The translations under genes and the position numbers were made by a program. DNA of 26,531 bases from Herminiimonas sp. (GTDB lineage: Bacteria > Pseudomonadota > Gammaproteobacteria > Burkholderiales > Burkholderiaceae): positions 1 to 26,531 of the forward strand of contig JACMQD010000053.1 in NCBI GenBank assembly GCA_014377155.1. The letters run 5' to 3'. Within the stretch, counting starts at the first letter, position 1. Each line of letters starts with the position of its first letter. The notes under the pieces were generated by a model. That model had not been told where the DNA came from and ran no database searches. It was given only the letters and a program-made list of their open reading frames with translations. Of the stretch, positions 17,701 to 26,094 are shown piece after piece.

Positions 17701-18903
17701 GTCAGCCACCTGCAGGGCTTTGCCGCTACCGGTCTGCTCGCGTCTGCCATGCCCGAGGCAGATATCCCGGACCTGCGCACGCCCTGGACCATCGAACCCG
17801 CGCTGACTCTTGCGCGCCGCGCCGAGCAAACGCTTGCCAGCGTGAAGGATGACGACGAAGCCTGGAGCCGTGTGCAAAGCCAGATTTCGCAGGACTACAG
17901 CGAACTCGGCCGCGCGCTCGCAGCGCTCAGCCACCAAGCGCAGGCCGAGACCAACGACTATGGCTTGGTGGTTACCATCGTCTATCAGAACCGTCCCGAA
18001 CGGCCGGACCAGCTCAGTGCGAGGTTGGCCGGAGAAATCGCGCAGCGCCGGGAGCTTCTGACGGCCGGCGAGCGCAAGGTGCTCGAAAACCACCTCCAGG
18101 CCGAAATCGCCGCAGCAGTGCAAAAGCTGCTGCAAGATGCCGAACGGCAAGTCAGCGCGATCAATGCCGAACTGGAGAAGCGCCCGACCTCGACGGGCGT
18201 GCGTTTTCGGCTCCAGTGGCAGCCGTTGCCCGAGGGCGTCGAAGGCGCGCCGATTGGTCTGGAAGCCGCCAGAAAACGGCTGCTCAACACTAGCACCGAC
18301 CTGTGGTCGGCCGAAGACCGGCGCGTCGTCGGCGAGATGCTGCACCAGCGCATCGGCATCGAGCGCAGCCGGGCCGATTCGGCGGGCGGCGGCAGCCTGC
18401 TCGACCAGCTCGCACGGGCACTGGACTACCGGCGATGGCACCGCTTTCGCGTACAACGCTGGCAGGACGGGCAATGGCGTCCACTGTCGGGCCCGGCATC
18501 AAGCGGCGAGCGCGCTTTGGGTTTGACGGTTCCGCTCTTCGCGGCCGTGTCGAGCTACTACACACAAAGCGGCTATGCGCACGCGCCGCGCCTAGTGCTG
18601 CTCGACGAAGCCTTCGCCGGCATCGACGATGCCGCGCGGGCGCACTGCATGGGCCTGATCCACGAATTCGATCTTGACTTTGTCATCACCAGCGAGCGCG
18701 AATGGGCTTGTTATGCCGAACTGCCCGGCGTGGCCATCTGCCAGCTTCAGCGGCGCGAAGGCGTCGATGCCGTGCATGTGTCGCGCTGGACCTGGAACGG
18801 CCGTGCGCGACGTGTGGAGCGCGACCCCGACCGGCGCTTTCAGCCGATCGACAGCATGGCGCAACAACCCGATGGCGCGGCCACTTCAAGCGATGAGCAC
18901 TGA
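14713..18903 (+). CDS. jetC: Wadjet protein JetC (TIGR02680), SMC/MukB-like ATPase
   Basis: A 1396-residue SMC-like ATPase, the motor of the complex; related JetC proteins extrude DNA loops. Walker A is GNNGTGKS at residues 46-53; an ABC-type signature SSGERAL begins at 1263; Walker B LVLLDEAF has Asp1298 and Glu1299, followed by a D-loop-like AGID. Two long Gln/Glu/Ala/Arg-rich coiled-coil stretches span roughly 240-600 and 755-1130. Between them is a globular hinge-like insert (about 605-755, with PLWQLVEFREGVDEFQRAGLEAALQAAGLLDAW). I start it at ATG 14713, overlapping the jetB stop as ATGA; the frame remains open upstream to 14602, but that would run 37 codons into jetB. It overlaps jetD by 11 bases. 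Confidence 0.95.
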   Translation: MITPDKPALPTPGRARWQPLRLGLVELFHYDSEEFWFRDGHLLLRGNNGTGKSKVLSLTLPFLFDAQLKSSRIEPDGDPGKKMAWNLLMGRHDRRIGYAWIEFGRVSESGAAEYLTLGCGLSAATARPQVDSWFFVLEDQRIGEHLWLTSPQRVVLTRERLREALEGTGQVFDTATAYRRAVDERLFHLGPARYAALIDTLIQLRQPQLSKKPDEVSLSNALTEALPPMSADLLTDVADALNQLEEYRRELEEYEALERAVGQFNQRYRIYASTQARRQARSLRSAQTGFDGASRTLNEGRGALASAQAAEVLAQTTHGDAELELAANRTRLEQLQDDPAMRDAKRLELADRDAQTRQSEAEQAQRTREETQARLERECQGTRERSQRAATAAQALAEGRSIAQHCAERASIAGACESNPLIMLDAAGLTALNPLSMETARKDLLHSVATRREQLALMQSRCDHVDQAEQAHARQQNAHDERQYEADEAAARRAEADLRVEQQGHAELSAWQTHFDGLQQLRIEAAPPVLDALAAWVVNLDGDNPARHALQLAQQATSERLARHEAALLADRGTLEEEQAKLNAERAGFEQGVDAAPPAPLYRAPEARRDRSGAPLWQLVEFREGVDEFQRAGLEAALQAAGLLDAWITPDGAMHTIDKNGKPLHDTDWLERPRQSHSLAHWLLPGKPASQSAAPVPAATLQRLLEGVASGSADDGMAEAWVSVEGRFRLGALGGFWSKPAADYIGFAARAAARARRLEEIALRLNDIANQLASLALHVNHYTRDQHQAASEWHTAPNDDALRAAHVEAVFCAHTFQTARSRLAQADQQLQASGQQLQAARQALANDATDLRLPDTRPALQEIVQALQQFSESLHAMFQAVRELRDSCLELAHQQLREQEAHADTEQAAQTWVDRYALAEEARIRLETLRESVGAQVEELQQRLADARSRVKHGEDAVKSCGNALRLAGEERARAGQKTADAETTLKEKTAARQSAVSHLQGFAATGLLASAMPEADIPDLRTPWTIEPALTLARRAEQTLASVKDDDEAWSRVQSQISQDYSELGRALAALSHQAQAETNDYGLVVTIVYQNRPERPDQLSARLAGEIAQRRELLTAGERKVLENHLQAEIAAAVQKLLQDAERQVSAINAELEKRPTSTGVRFRLQWQPLPEGVEGAPIGLEAARKRLLNTSTDLWSAEDRRVVGEMLHQRIGIERSRADSAGGGSLLDQLARALDYRRWHRFRVQRWQDGQWRPLSGPASSGERALGLTVPLFAAVSSYYTQSGYAHAPRLVLLDEAFAGIDDAARAHCMGLIHEFDLDFVITSEREWACYAELPGVAICQLQRREGVDAVHVSRWTWNGRARRVERDPDRRFQPIDSMAQQPDGAATSSDEH

Positions 18904-20122
18904 GGATCGTCTGCAGCGCCTGCTTGGCAGCGAGCCGCTTGCCGCGCTGCGGCAGCGCTTGCGCCAGCGCTATGAGCGCGCCGCTGCAGATGCGCCATTG
19001 CAAGGCTTTCGCATCGAGAAACTGACGGCCGCCGAGCATGCCGCGCTGGCCGCGCTGCAAGGCAGGTCTTCACGCTTTGCCGCTTCGATGCACGTCGATA
19101 TAGCCGCGATTGACGCCGCTCTGCGGCAGGCCGGCGTGGCCGATTCCCTTCGCGCTGCACTCGAACAGCTCGATGGCCGCATCGCCCACCGCTCAGCGGA
19201 GCGCGAGGCCCTGCAGACCCAATGGGAGCAACTACGCGACGCCTGCGCGCACGCCGAACTTGCCGCCCTGCTTCAGATATCAGGCGGCCTCGGGCTGCTG
19301 AAACGCCTGGCCGGGCAAAACCCCGTGGCGGCGGTGCATTTTCTTGAAAAGGCTCAAGCCGTTCTCAAGCGACTGCCAGCCCCGGGACTCACGCGTGCGC
19401 AACTCGCGGCGCAGGCGCTTGGCGACGCGCACGCGCTCGACAACGGCTGCGCAGTCGCGACGCTGGTACTGGCCGTGTTGAAGTCTGCCCTGAAGCGGGA
19501 AGCGCCATCCGATCTGGATGACGGAGGGTCTGCGGAAGCTAGCGCTCGCGAACTTTGGGCCAGCGCAGGTGTGCTGGTAAATGAACTGGCACGGCCGGCC
19601 CTGGTGCTCAACCTGCCTGGTGTCGCAACGCCTGGCGAGCCAGCCTACCTGTCGCTGCGCCAGTTGCTGCGCTCACCGCCCGAATGCGCCGTGCGGGGTC
19701 GAACGGTCTTCGTGTGTGAGAACCCCAACCTGATCGCCATCGCAGCCGATCATCTGGGCGCAAACTGCGCGCCGATGGTCTGCACCGACGGCATGCCGGC
19801 CGCAGCGCAGCGCACCGTGTTGGCCCAGCTCGTGCAAGCCGGCGCCTCGCTGCGCTACCACGGCGATTTCGACTGGCCCGGCATACGTATCGGTAATCAC
19901 GTGATGCGCGAACATGGTGCCCAACCGTGGCGTTTCGGCGCTGCTGACTATCGTGCTGCGCTGGGCATCGCACCTCGGCCAGGTCGCGCGCTACAAGGCG
20001 CTGAGAGCGAGCCGTCGTGGGATACAACGCTTGCCTTAACAATGCGCACAGAGCAACAAGCAATTGACGAAGAAATGGTCGCCGAGTTGCTGATTCAAGA
20101 TCTCGCGCAGCGGCGCGAGTAA
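18893..20122 (+). CDS. jetD: Wadjet nuclease JetD (DUF3323/DUF2399, TIGR02679), Toprim
   Basis: The nuclease subunit, 409 residues. The N-terminal half (about 1-200) corresponds to DUF3323/TIGR02679_N and the C-terminal half (about 215-400) to DUF2399, a topoisomerase VI-A-like Toprim domain. Metal-binding Toprim residues are visible: Glu276 in VFVCENPNLIAIAADHL, and Asp325/Asp327 in YHGDFDWPGIRIGNHVM. In Wadjet, JetD cleaves the DNA after extrusion stalls on a closed circle; that is family knowledge. The ATG at 18893 lies inside the last codons of jetC and gives MSTEDRLQRLL; the longer open frame from 18674 would run 73 codons into jetC. All recognisable motifs are intact, so the operon looks functional. 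Confidence 0.93.
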   Translation: MSTEDRLQRLLGSEPLAALRQRLRQRYERAAADAPLQGFRIEKLTAAEHAALAALQGRSSRFAASMHVDIAAIDAALRQAGVADSLRAALEQLDGRIAHRSAEREALQTQWEQLRDACAHAELAALLQISGGLGLLKRLAGQNPVAAVHFLEKAQAVLKRLPAPGLTRAQLAAQALGDAHALDNGCAVATLVLAVLKSALKREAPSDLDDGGSAEASARELWASAGVLVNELARPALVLNLPGVATPGEPAYLSLRQLLRSPPECAVRGRTVFVCENPNLIAIAADHLGANCAPMVCTDGMPAAAQRTVLAQLVQAGASLRYHGDFDWPGIRIGNHVMREHGAQPWRFGAADYRAALGIAPRPGRALQGAESEPSWDTTLALTMRTEQQAIDEEMVAELLIQDLAQRRE

Positions 20123-20171
20123 TCATCCCCGGCAAAACCGGCAGATAATTGTTACTCAGGGCCCCTACTCA

Positions 20172-20236
20172 CTTAATTGTTTCCCGTACTTGAAAACCGG
20201 CATGAATACTAGCTTTTCCTCTTATTTTTACCGTCA
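20172..20236 (+). repeat. Right copy of imperfect direct repeat
   Basis: The 20172-20209 block (ATTGTTTCCC ... CCGGCATGAATAC) pairs with the left copy near 10557-10594 at 28 of 38 positions. It is followed after 14 bases by the shared ATTTTTACCGTCA (20224-20236). The two copies bracket about 9.5 kb that contain the hipA and abiE remnants and the whole jet operon. Confidence 0.45.
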
Positions 20237-20261
20237 GCGCCGAAAACAGTCAGACGGTAAA
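20227..20261 (+). terminator. Inverted repeat after jetD (terminator or protein-binding site)
   Basis: TTTACCGTC (20227-20235) and GACGGTAAA (20253-20261) are perfect 9-base inverted arms around a 17-base loop, followed by TATTTTTAG. It is 105 bases after the jetD stop. The T run would suit a factor-independent terminator, though the loop is long. Because the arms are copies of the TTACCGTCA motif found elsewhere at both edges, a protein-binding site is equally possible. Confidence 0.4.
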
Positions 20262-20289
20262 TATTTTTAGATGACTCCTCTAGCTTGCG

Positions 20290-20330
20290 TTACCGTCAGG
20301 ATTACCGACAAAAAGATTCGCTTGCCGTCA
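20290..20330 (+). repeat. Cluster of TTACCGTCA-like 9-mers
   Basis: Three copies in one orientation: TTACCGTCA (20290-20298), TTACCGACA (20302-20310) and TTGCCGTCA (20322-20330). With the copies at 20228-20236 and, inverted, 20253-20260, five lie within about 100 bases. Two more lie at the left edge (10622-10630 and 10634-10642). Confidence 0.55.
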
Positions 20331-20425
20331 ATAGATGCCGATAGCTTTCGTGAAACACACTTATAGAAATCAATAAGTTAAGTTACTTTTCCGATAGTTT
20401 GCGAAAGCTGCCGAAAGACCTGAAA

Positions 20426-22006
20426 TCACTCCCACTCGATAGTCGCCGGCGGCTTACCCGAAATGTCGTACACCACGCGATTGATGCCGCGTACTTCATT
20501 GATGATCCGGTTCGATACTTTTCCCAGCAACTCATGCGGCAGGTGCGCCCAGTGCGCGGTCATGAAATCCTGCGTCTGCACGGCGCGCAGTGCCACCACG
20601 TATTCATAGGTCCGGCCATCACCCATGACGCCGACCGATTTGACCGGCAAAAAAACCGCGAACGCCTGGCTGGTTTTGTCATACCAGGACTGGCCATCCT
20701 GATCCTTGTCAGAGCGCAGCTCTTCGATGAAGATCGCATCGGCGCGGCGCAGCAGGTCAGCAAATTCTTTTTTTACTTCCCCCAAAATCCGCACACCGAG
20801 GCCGGGACCGGGAAATGGATGGCGATACACCATCGCGTGCGGCAAGCCGAGTGCGACGCCGAGTTCACGCACTTCGTCCTTGAACAGTTCGCGAAGTGGC
20901 TCGAGTAATGCAAGGTTCAATGCCTCAGGCAGGCCGCCGACATTGTGATGGCTCTTGATGGTATGGGCGCCCTTCTTGCCCTTGCCCGCGCTTTCGATCA
21001 CGTCCGGATAAATCGTACCTTGTGCCAGCCATTTGGCGTTTTGAAGCTTGCCGGCTTCTACCTGAAATACTTCAACGAACTCGCGGCCGATGATTTTGCG
21101 CTTGGCTTCCGGGTCAGTGACGCCCGCCAGATGGCCCATGAACTGATCGGTGGCATCGATGCGAATAACCTTGACGCCGAGGTTTTCGGCGAACATCTCC
21201 ATGACCATCTTGCCTTCGTCGAGGCGTAGCAAGCCATGGTCGACGAACACGCAGGTAAGCTGGTCACCGATGGCGCGATGGATCAGCGCGGCCGCGACAC
21301 TGCTGTCGACACCACCGGACAGGCCGAGGATGACGTCGTCGCTACCGACCTTGTCGCGGATTGCGGCGACGGCTTCGGCAATATAGTCTGGCATGTTCCA
21401 GTCAGACTTGCAGCCGCAAATGTCGTGCACGAAGCGAGCAAGAATCGCCTTGCCTTGCTGCGTGTGCGTGACTTCGGGATGGAACTGCACCGCATACAGG
21501 CGGCGGCTTTCGTCGGCCATGCCGGCAATCGGGCAATTCGGCGTCGACGCCATCAGGGTGAACCCGGCCGGCATGTCGATGATCTTGTCGCCGTGGCTCA
21601 TCCATACCTTGAGCATGCCATGCCCTTGTTCCGTCACGAAATCGCTGATGTCATTGAACAGGGCCGTATGTCCGTGGGCGCGCACTTCGGCATAGCCGAA
21701 CTCACGGATCTTGCCGCTTTCGACCTTGCCGCCCAATTGCTCTGCCATGGTCTGCATGCCGTAGCAAATCCCGAACACCGGCACGCCCAGTTCGAATACG
21801 GCTTGCGGCGCGCGCGGCGTATCGCCTTCGGTCACCGAACTTGGGCCGCCCGAAAGAATGATGCCGGCGGCTCCGTAGGAACGCACGAAATCATCGCTGA
21901 CATCGTATGGAAACACTTCCGAGAAGACGCCGGCATCACGCACGCGTCGCGCGATCAATTGAGTTACCTGGGAACCGAAGTCGAGAATGAGAATTTTTGA
22001 ATGCAT
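20426..22006 (-). CDS. guaA: GMP synthase (glutamine-hydrolysing)
   Basis: Converts XMP, ATP and glutamine to GMP, the last step of GMP synthesis. It is 526 residues. The N-terminal class I amidotransferase domain has Cys81 in FGICYGMQ and the His-Glu pair in [11 protein letters not shown]. The ATP-pyrophosphatase domain has the P-loop [15 protein letters not shown]. The C-terminal dimerisation domain ends in KPPATIEWE, the universal GuaA ending. I start at ATG 22006, which gives the usual [17 protein letters not shown]; the open frame continues to 22129 but overlaps the upstream gene. The bases before this ATG are pyrimidine-rich and show no ribosome binding site on the coding strand. Last gene of guaB-DGC-guaA; its 3' end borders the accessory segment. 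Confidence 0.97.
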   Translation of the reverse strand: MHSKILILDFGSQVTQLIARRVRDAGVFSEVFPYDVSDDFVRSYGAAGIILSGGPSSVTEGDTPRAPQAVFELGVPVFGICYGMQTMAEQLGGKVESGKIREFGYAEVRAHGHTALFNDISDFVTEQGHGMLKVWMSHGDKIIDMPAGFTLMASTPNCPIAGMADESRRLYAVQFHPEVTHTQQGKAILARFVHDICGCKSDWNMPDYIAEAVAAIRDKVGSDDVILGLSGGVDSSVAAALIHRAIGDQLTCVFVDHGLLRLDEGKMVMEMFAENLGVKVIRIDATDQFMGHLAGVTDPEAKRKIIGREFVEVFQVEAGKLQNAKWLAQGTIYPDVIESAGKGKKGAHTIKSHHNVGGLPEALNLALLEPLRELFKDEVRELGVALGLPHAMVYRHPFPGPGLGVRILGEVKKEFADLLRRADAIFIEELRSDKDQDGQSWYDKTSQAFAVFLPVKSVGVMGDGRTYEYVVALRAVQTQDFMTAHWAHLPHELLGKVSNRIINEVRGINRVVYDISGKPPATIEWE

Positions 22007-22052
22007 TGGAGGAAGGTAAAAGTAATGGCGAGAAAACGTTGAGAGTGAAATG

Positions 22053-23087
22053 TCATGGCAGCGCTGGCGGCGCACCCTTGACGCAGTTGCGTCCGTCATC
22101 CTTGGCGCGATACAGCGCGATATCGGCATGATTGATCAGGTCGTCGGTGCTGGCCTCCGGGAACACGGCTGACGAGGCCACACCAGCGCTAATGGTGAGA
22201 CTGATCGACAGCTCTCCAATTATTTCAGGTTGTGCCGCGACCGCCGCACGCATGCGTTCTGCCACGCCCATGGCGACTTCGTGCGAGGAACCCGGTAACA
22301 CGACCAAAAATTCTTCGCCGCCGTAGCGACCGAGTGCTTCCTGCGGACGGATGCAAGAGCGCAGGCGGCTGGCAACCTTCACCAGTACGGTATCGCCGAC
22401 CGGATGGCCGTAGGTATCGTTGACCTTTTTGAAAAAATCCAGATCGATGACGATCAGGGAGAGCGGTGCATCCATCTTGCTGCAGCGCGTGGCTTCGATC
22501 GACAGGATACGCATGATGGCGCCACGGTTCCAGGTACCGATCAGCGGATCGATCAGCGATTTGCGACGCAAATTCTTGTTCTTTTTTTCCAGATCGATCT
22601 GGGTGACGCTCATGGAACGCAAATGCAGCTCGCGCTCCACCAGGCTCGCCAGGTCGATCAGCAGCTGCAGGTCTTCTTCCGAAAACGAGCGCGGCACGTA
22701 ATCGATCAGGCTGATGCTGCCAATCGGAAGATGATTCTGGTCATAGATCGGATACGACACATAGAAGCGGATGAACGGCGCACCGGCTACCAGCCGATGC
22801 TGGCAGAGCGACCGCTCCTTGTGCGTGTCGGCAACCAGCAGAAGACCGGAAGGTTGCGGAATGCTGTGACAAAACGCATCTTCTGCCGAACTGCCGCTGC
22901 GGTCGTTTTCAACGAAAGTATCGGTCAGTTCGCCGAACGTCACGATACAGCTGGCCGCGCCGAACAAACGCTTGCCGATGCGGCGAACACGCAAAATATG
23001 CTGGTCCACCACCGGTCGCGCGGCCACCACATACCCGTTCAGTGCAGTTTGCGTATCGCTCATGGTGGATCGATCCGGATTGCCCAT
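22053..23087 (-). CDS. GAF-domain diguanylate cyclase (GGDEF)
   Basis: A 344-residue soluble protein. Residues about 30-165 form a GAF sensor domain ([40 protein letters not shown]), followed by a short coiled linker and a GGDEF domain (about 180-340). The active site is intact: GRYGGEEF, with the GTP-contacting [18 protein letters not shown]. The product-inhibition site, normally RxxD five residues before GGDEF, reads RPQE, so feedback by c-di-GMP may be weakened. There is no membrane span or signal peptide. Start may be ATG 23087 or ATG 23063; neither has a strong ribosome binding site. It lies 46 bases after guaB and 46 before guaA in one direction, among the genes that make its substrate GTP. 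Confidence 0.92.
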   Translation of the reverse strand: MGNPDRSTMSDTQTALNGYVVAARPVVDQHILRVRRIGKRLFGAASCIVTFGELTDTFVENDRSGSSAEDAFCHSIPQPSGLLLVADTHKERSLCQHRLVAGAPFIRFYVSYPIYDQNHLPIGSISLIDYVPRSFSEEDLQLLIDLASLVERELHLRSMSVTQIDLEKKNKNLRRKSLIDPLIGTWNRGAIMRILSIEATRCSKMDAPLSLIVIDLDFFKKVNDTYGHPVGDTVLVKVASRLRSCIRPQEALGRYGGEEFLVVLPGSSHEVAMGVAERMRAAVAAQPEIIGELSISLTISAGVASSAVFPEASTDDLINHADIALYRAKDDGRNCVKGAPPALP

Positions 23088-23133
23088 AATGTGTCATCCC
23101 TTGCGTGTGCAGGCTGGCTTATGGCCAGTGTGC

Positions 23134-24626
<1,493 letters not shown>

Positions 24627-24754
24627 CAGAGTAATTCGTGCATTCCCTCGCCCTAAACTCTTGTTTGCTGCCCTTTGGCGTGCTTTCGCATTGACACGGC
24701 AGGGAAAGCATGGCGAAATCAATGTATTGCAGTAGATCAATTCAAGGGAAGACC

Positions 24755-25264
24755 ATGTTCAAACTTCAAGCCAAACGGATGTTGTCTGTTTGCGTTGTAT
24801 TATGCGCAGTGGCCGCTTCGGCGCATGCTCAGTATGTCTGGCTCGATGCCAAGGGCGCAAAGCAGTTTTCTGACATGCCGCCGCCAGCTTCGATTCCATC
24901 AAAAGATATCCTCAAAGCGCCGACCCGGGCGACGTCCGCGGCAGGCCCCGTCACAAGCATGGGCGAAACAAGTGCAGCCACGCCGTTGCCTAAAGCGCCG
25001 CTGAGCACTGCAGAAAAAAATGCCGATTTCAACAAGCGCAAGATCGCCCAGGCGGAGTTGGACAAGAAAGCCAGTGATCTGGCGAAAGTCAATGCTGACA
25101 ACGCCAAAAATTGCGAACGTGCGCGTGAGTACAAGCGTGTGCTCGACTCGGGCGACCGCATCGGACAGACCGACAAAAACGGCGATCGCGGCTTGATGAG
25201 CGACGATCAGCGGGCGCAAGAGTCCAAGACAGTCAAAGGGGTATTAGACGGATGCAAGTCCTGA
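24755..25264 (+). CDS. DUF4124 domain-containing secreted protein
   Basis: A 169-residue protein with a signal peptide: MFKLQAKRMLSVCVVLCAVAASAHAQ, likely cut after AHA. The mature start, QYVWLDAKGAKQFSDMPPP, is the DUF4124 motif, a short beta-rich unit common in betaproteobacterial periplasmic proteins. Residues about 75-130 are Lys/Ala/Asp-rich and helical (FNKRKIAQAELDKKASDLAKVNADNAKNCERAREY), with a Cys in NCERA and another near the end that could form a disulfide. The ATG at 24755 has AAGGGA 5 bases upstream; the open frame from 24710 would put 15 extra residues before the signal peptide. The function is unknown. Confidence 0.9.
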   Translation: MFKLQAKRMLSVCVVLCAVAASAHAQYVWLDAKGAKQFSDMPPPASIPSKDILKAPTRATSAAGPVTSMGETSAATPLPKAPLSTAEKNADFNKRKIAQAELDKKASDLAKVNADNAKNCERAREYKRVLDSGDRIGQTDKNGDRGLMSDDQRAQESKTVKGVLDGCKS

Positions 25265-25296
25265 TCCCATTTGCTCACCGTCTTCCGCCTTGGTAT

Positions 25297-25605
25297 TCAG
25301 CCAGCCTTTGACAACACTTTTTTTTCGGCACGTCGGCGCCGCGCTTCCATCGGATCGGCAATCAGCGGTCGGTAAATTTCGACCCGGTCGCCATCGCGCA
25401 GCACCGTGTCGCGCGGGCGGAGCTTGCCATGCAAGCCCGTTTTGCATGAATCCAGATGAATTTCCGGACAAGCGTCCAACACACCACTGATGTCGATTGC
25501 CATCTGCATGGTCGATCCACATCCAATATCGACCGTACGCAGAAACTGCTGTGCCGGCGTCGCATGGCACACCTGGACGCGGATTACACTGGTTTGCTCA
25601 GCCAT
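25297..25605 (-). CDS. rnfH: RnfH family protein (UPF0125)
   Basis: A 102-residue ubiquitin-like-fold protein. It is recognised by IRVQVCHATPAQQFLRTVDIGCGSTMQMAIDISGVLDACPEI and by DTVLRDGDRVEIYRPLIADPMEARRRRAEKK, the conserved C-terminal half of the family. Despite its name no rnf operon is nearby, and in many proteobacteria it pairs with ratA as here. The biochemical role is not established. The ATG at 25605 overlaps the end of ratA by 8 bases; longer frames start inside ratA and are not real. It is convergent with the DUF4124 gene, 32 bases apart, with no clear hairpin between. Confidence 0.92.
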   Translation of the reverse strand: MAEQTSVIRVQVCHATPAQQFLRTVDIGCGSTMQMAIDISGVLDACPEIHLDSCKTGLHGKLRPRDTVLRDGDRVEIYRPLIADPMEARRRRAEKKVLSKAG

Positions 25606-26029
25606 AAACGGTTTCGGCCCGCTTGCAAAATGAGTCGACGAAGCTGTTCGCGATAATATTGAAGACCGGCCCAATGATTTGCTCCAAGATGCGGCTCGAA
25701 AATTCATAATGCAGGTCGAATTCGATCTTGCAGGCATCATCTCTGAGCGCCTTGAAATTCCATGTGCCATCGAGAACCTTGAACGGCCCATCGATGAGTC
25801 GCATGTGCATCGTGGTGGGCGGTGTGTTGACGTTTTCGGTCGTGAAAGATTGACGCACGCCGTGATAGTTGATCGACAGCGTAGCGACCAGCGTGTCGCC
25901 GTCACGCTGCTTGACTTCAACGCCGCCACACCATGGCAAGAATTTGGGATAATCCTCGACCTTGTCGACGAGCGCGAACATCTGCGCCGCGCTATAGCCT
26001 AAAAAAACTGTTTTATGAACTGCTGCCAT
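25598..26029 (-). CDS. ratA: RatA / COQ10-type START-domain protein
   Basis: A 143-residue START-like (polyketide cyclase/COQ10) protein. Motifs are MAAVHKTVFLGYSAAQMFALVDKVEDYPKFLPWCGGVEV at the start, the central FTTENVNTPPTTMHMRLIDGPFKVLDGTWNF, and FDLHYEFSSRILEQIIGPVFNIIANSFVDSFCKRAETVYG at the end. In E. coli it was described as a ribosome-association toxin; homologues bind ubiquinone, so the physiological role is debated. It forms an operon with rnfH and is divergent from smpB, an arrangement widespread in gamma- and betaproteobacteria. Confidence 0.94.
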   Translation of the reverse strand: MAAVHKTVFLGYSAAQMFALVDKVEDYPKFLPWCGGVEVKQRDGDTLVATLSINYHGVRQSFTTENVNTPPTTMHMRLIDGPFKVLDGTWNFKALRDDACKIEFDLHYEFSSRILEQIIGPVFNIIANSFVDSFCKRAETVYG

Positions 26030-26043
26030 CGAATTGAACCGTT

Positions 26044-26052
26044 TGATAGAAT
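26044..26052 (+). promoter_or_regulatory. Extended -10 promoter for smpB
   Basis: TGATAGAAT provides a TGn plus TAGAAT (5/6) extended -10 element 42 bases before the smpB ATG. There is no convincing -35. It lies in the 65-base ratA-smpB divergent gap. Confidence 0.35.
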
Positions 26053-26094
26053 CTCAATCTTGCAATTTTAACCGACAGCACCACCTGGCATCTC

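Larger units (their letters stand above)
20123..20425. other. AT-rich right edge of accessory segment
   Basis: These 303 bases lie between the jetD stop and the guaA stop. They are visibly richer in A+T than the jet genes. They hold the right copy of the imperfect direct repeat, five TTACCGTCA-like motifs (one inverted), a 9-base inverted repeat, two copies of AAAACCGGCA (20134-20143 and 20193-20202), and two similar CCGATAG-TTCG/TTGCG boxes near 20339 and 20392. No gene, integrase remnant or tRNA was recognised. Confidence 0.5.

Noticed and set aside
17605..18474. Antisense open frame of 289 codons within jetC
   Set aside because: Shadow of the JetC C-terminal region; no recognisable domain.
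18674..18892. Longer N-terminus for JetD
   Set aside because: It would overlap jetC by 230 bases; the ATG at 18893 fits the family and the tight operon.
20123..20425. Integrase remnant or tRNA attachment site beside guaA
   Set aside because: No integrase-like peptide in any frame and no cloverleaf-like sequence found by eye.
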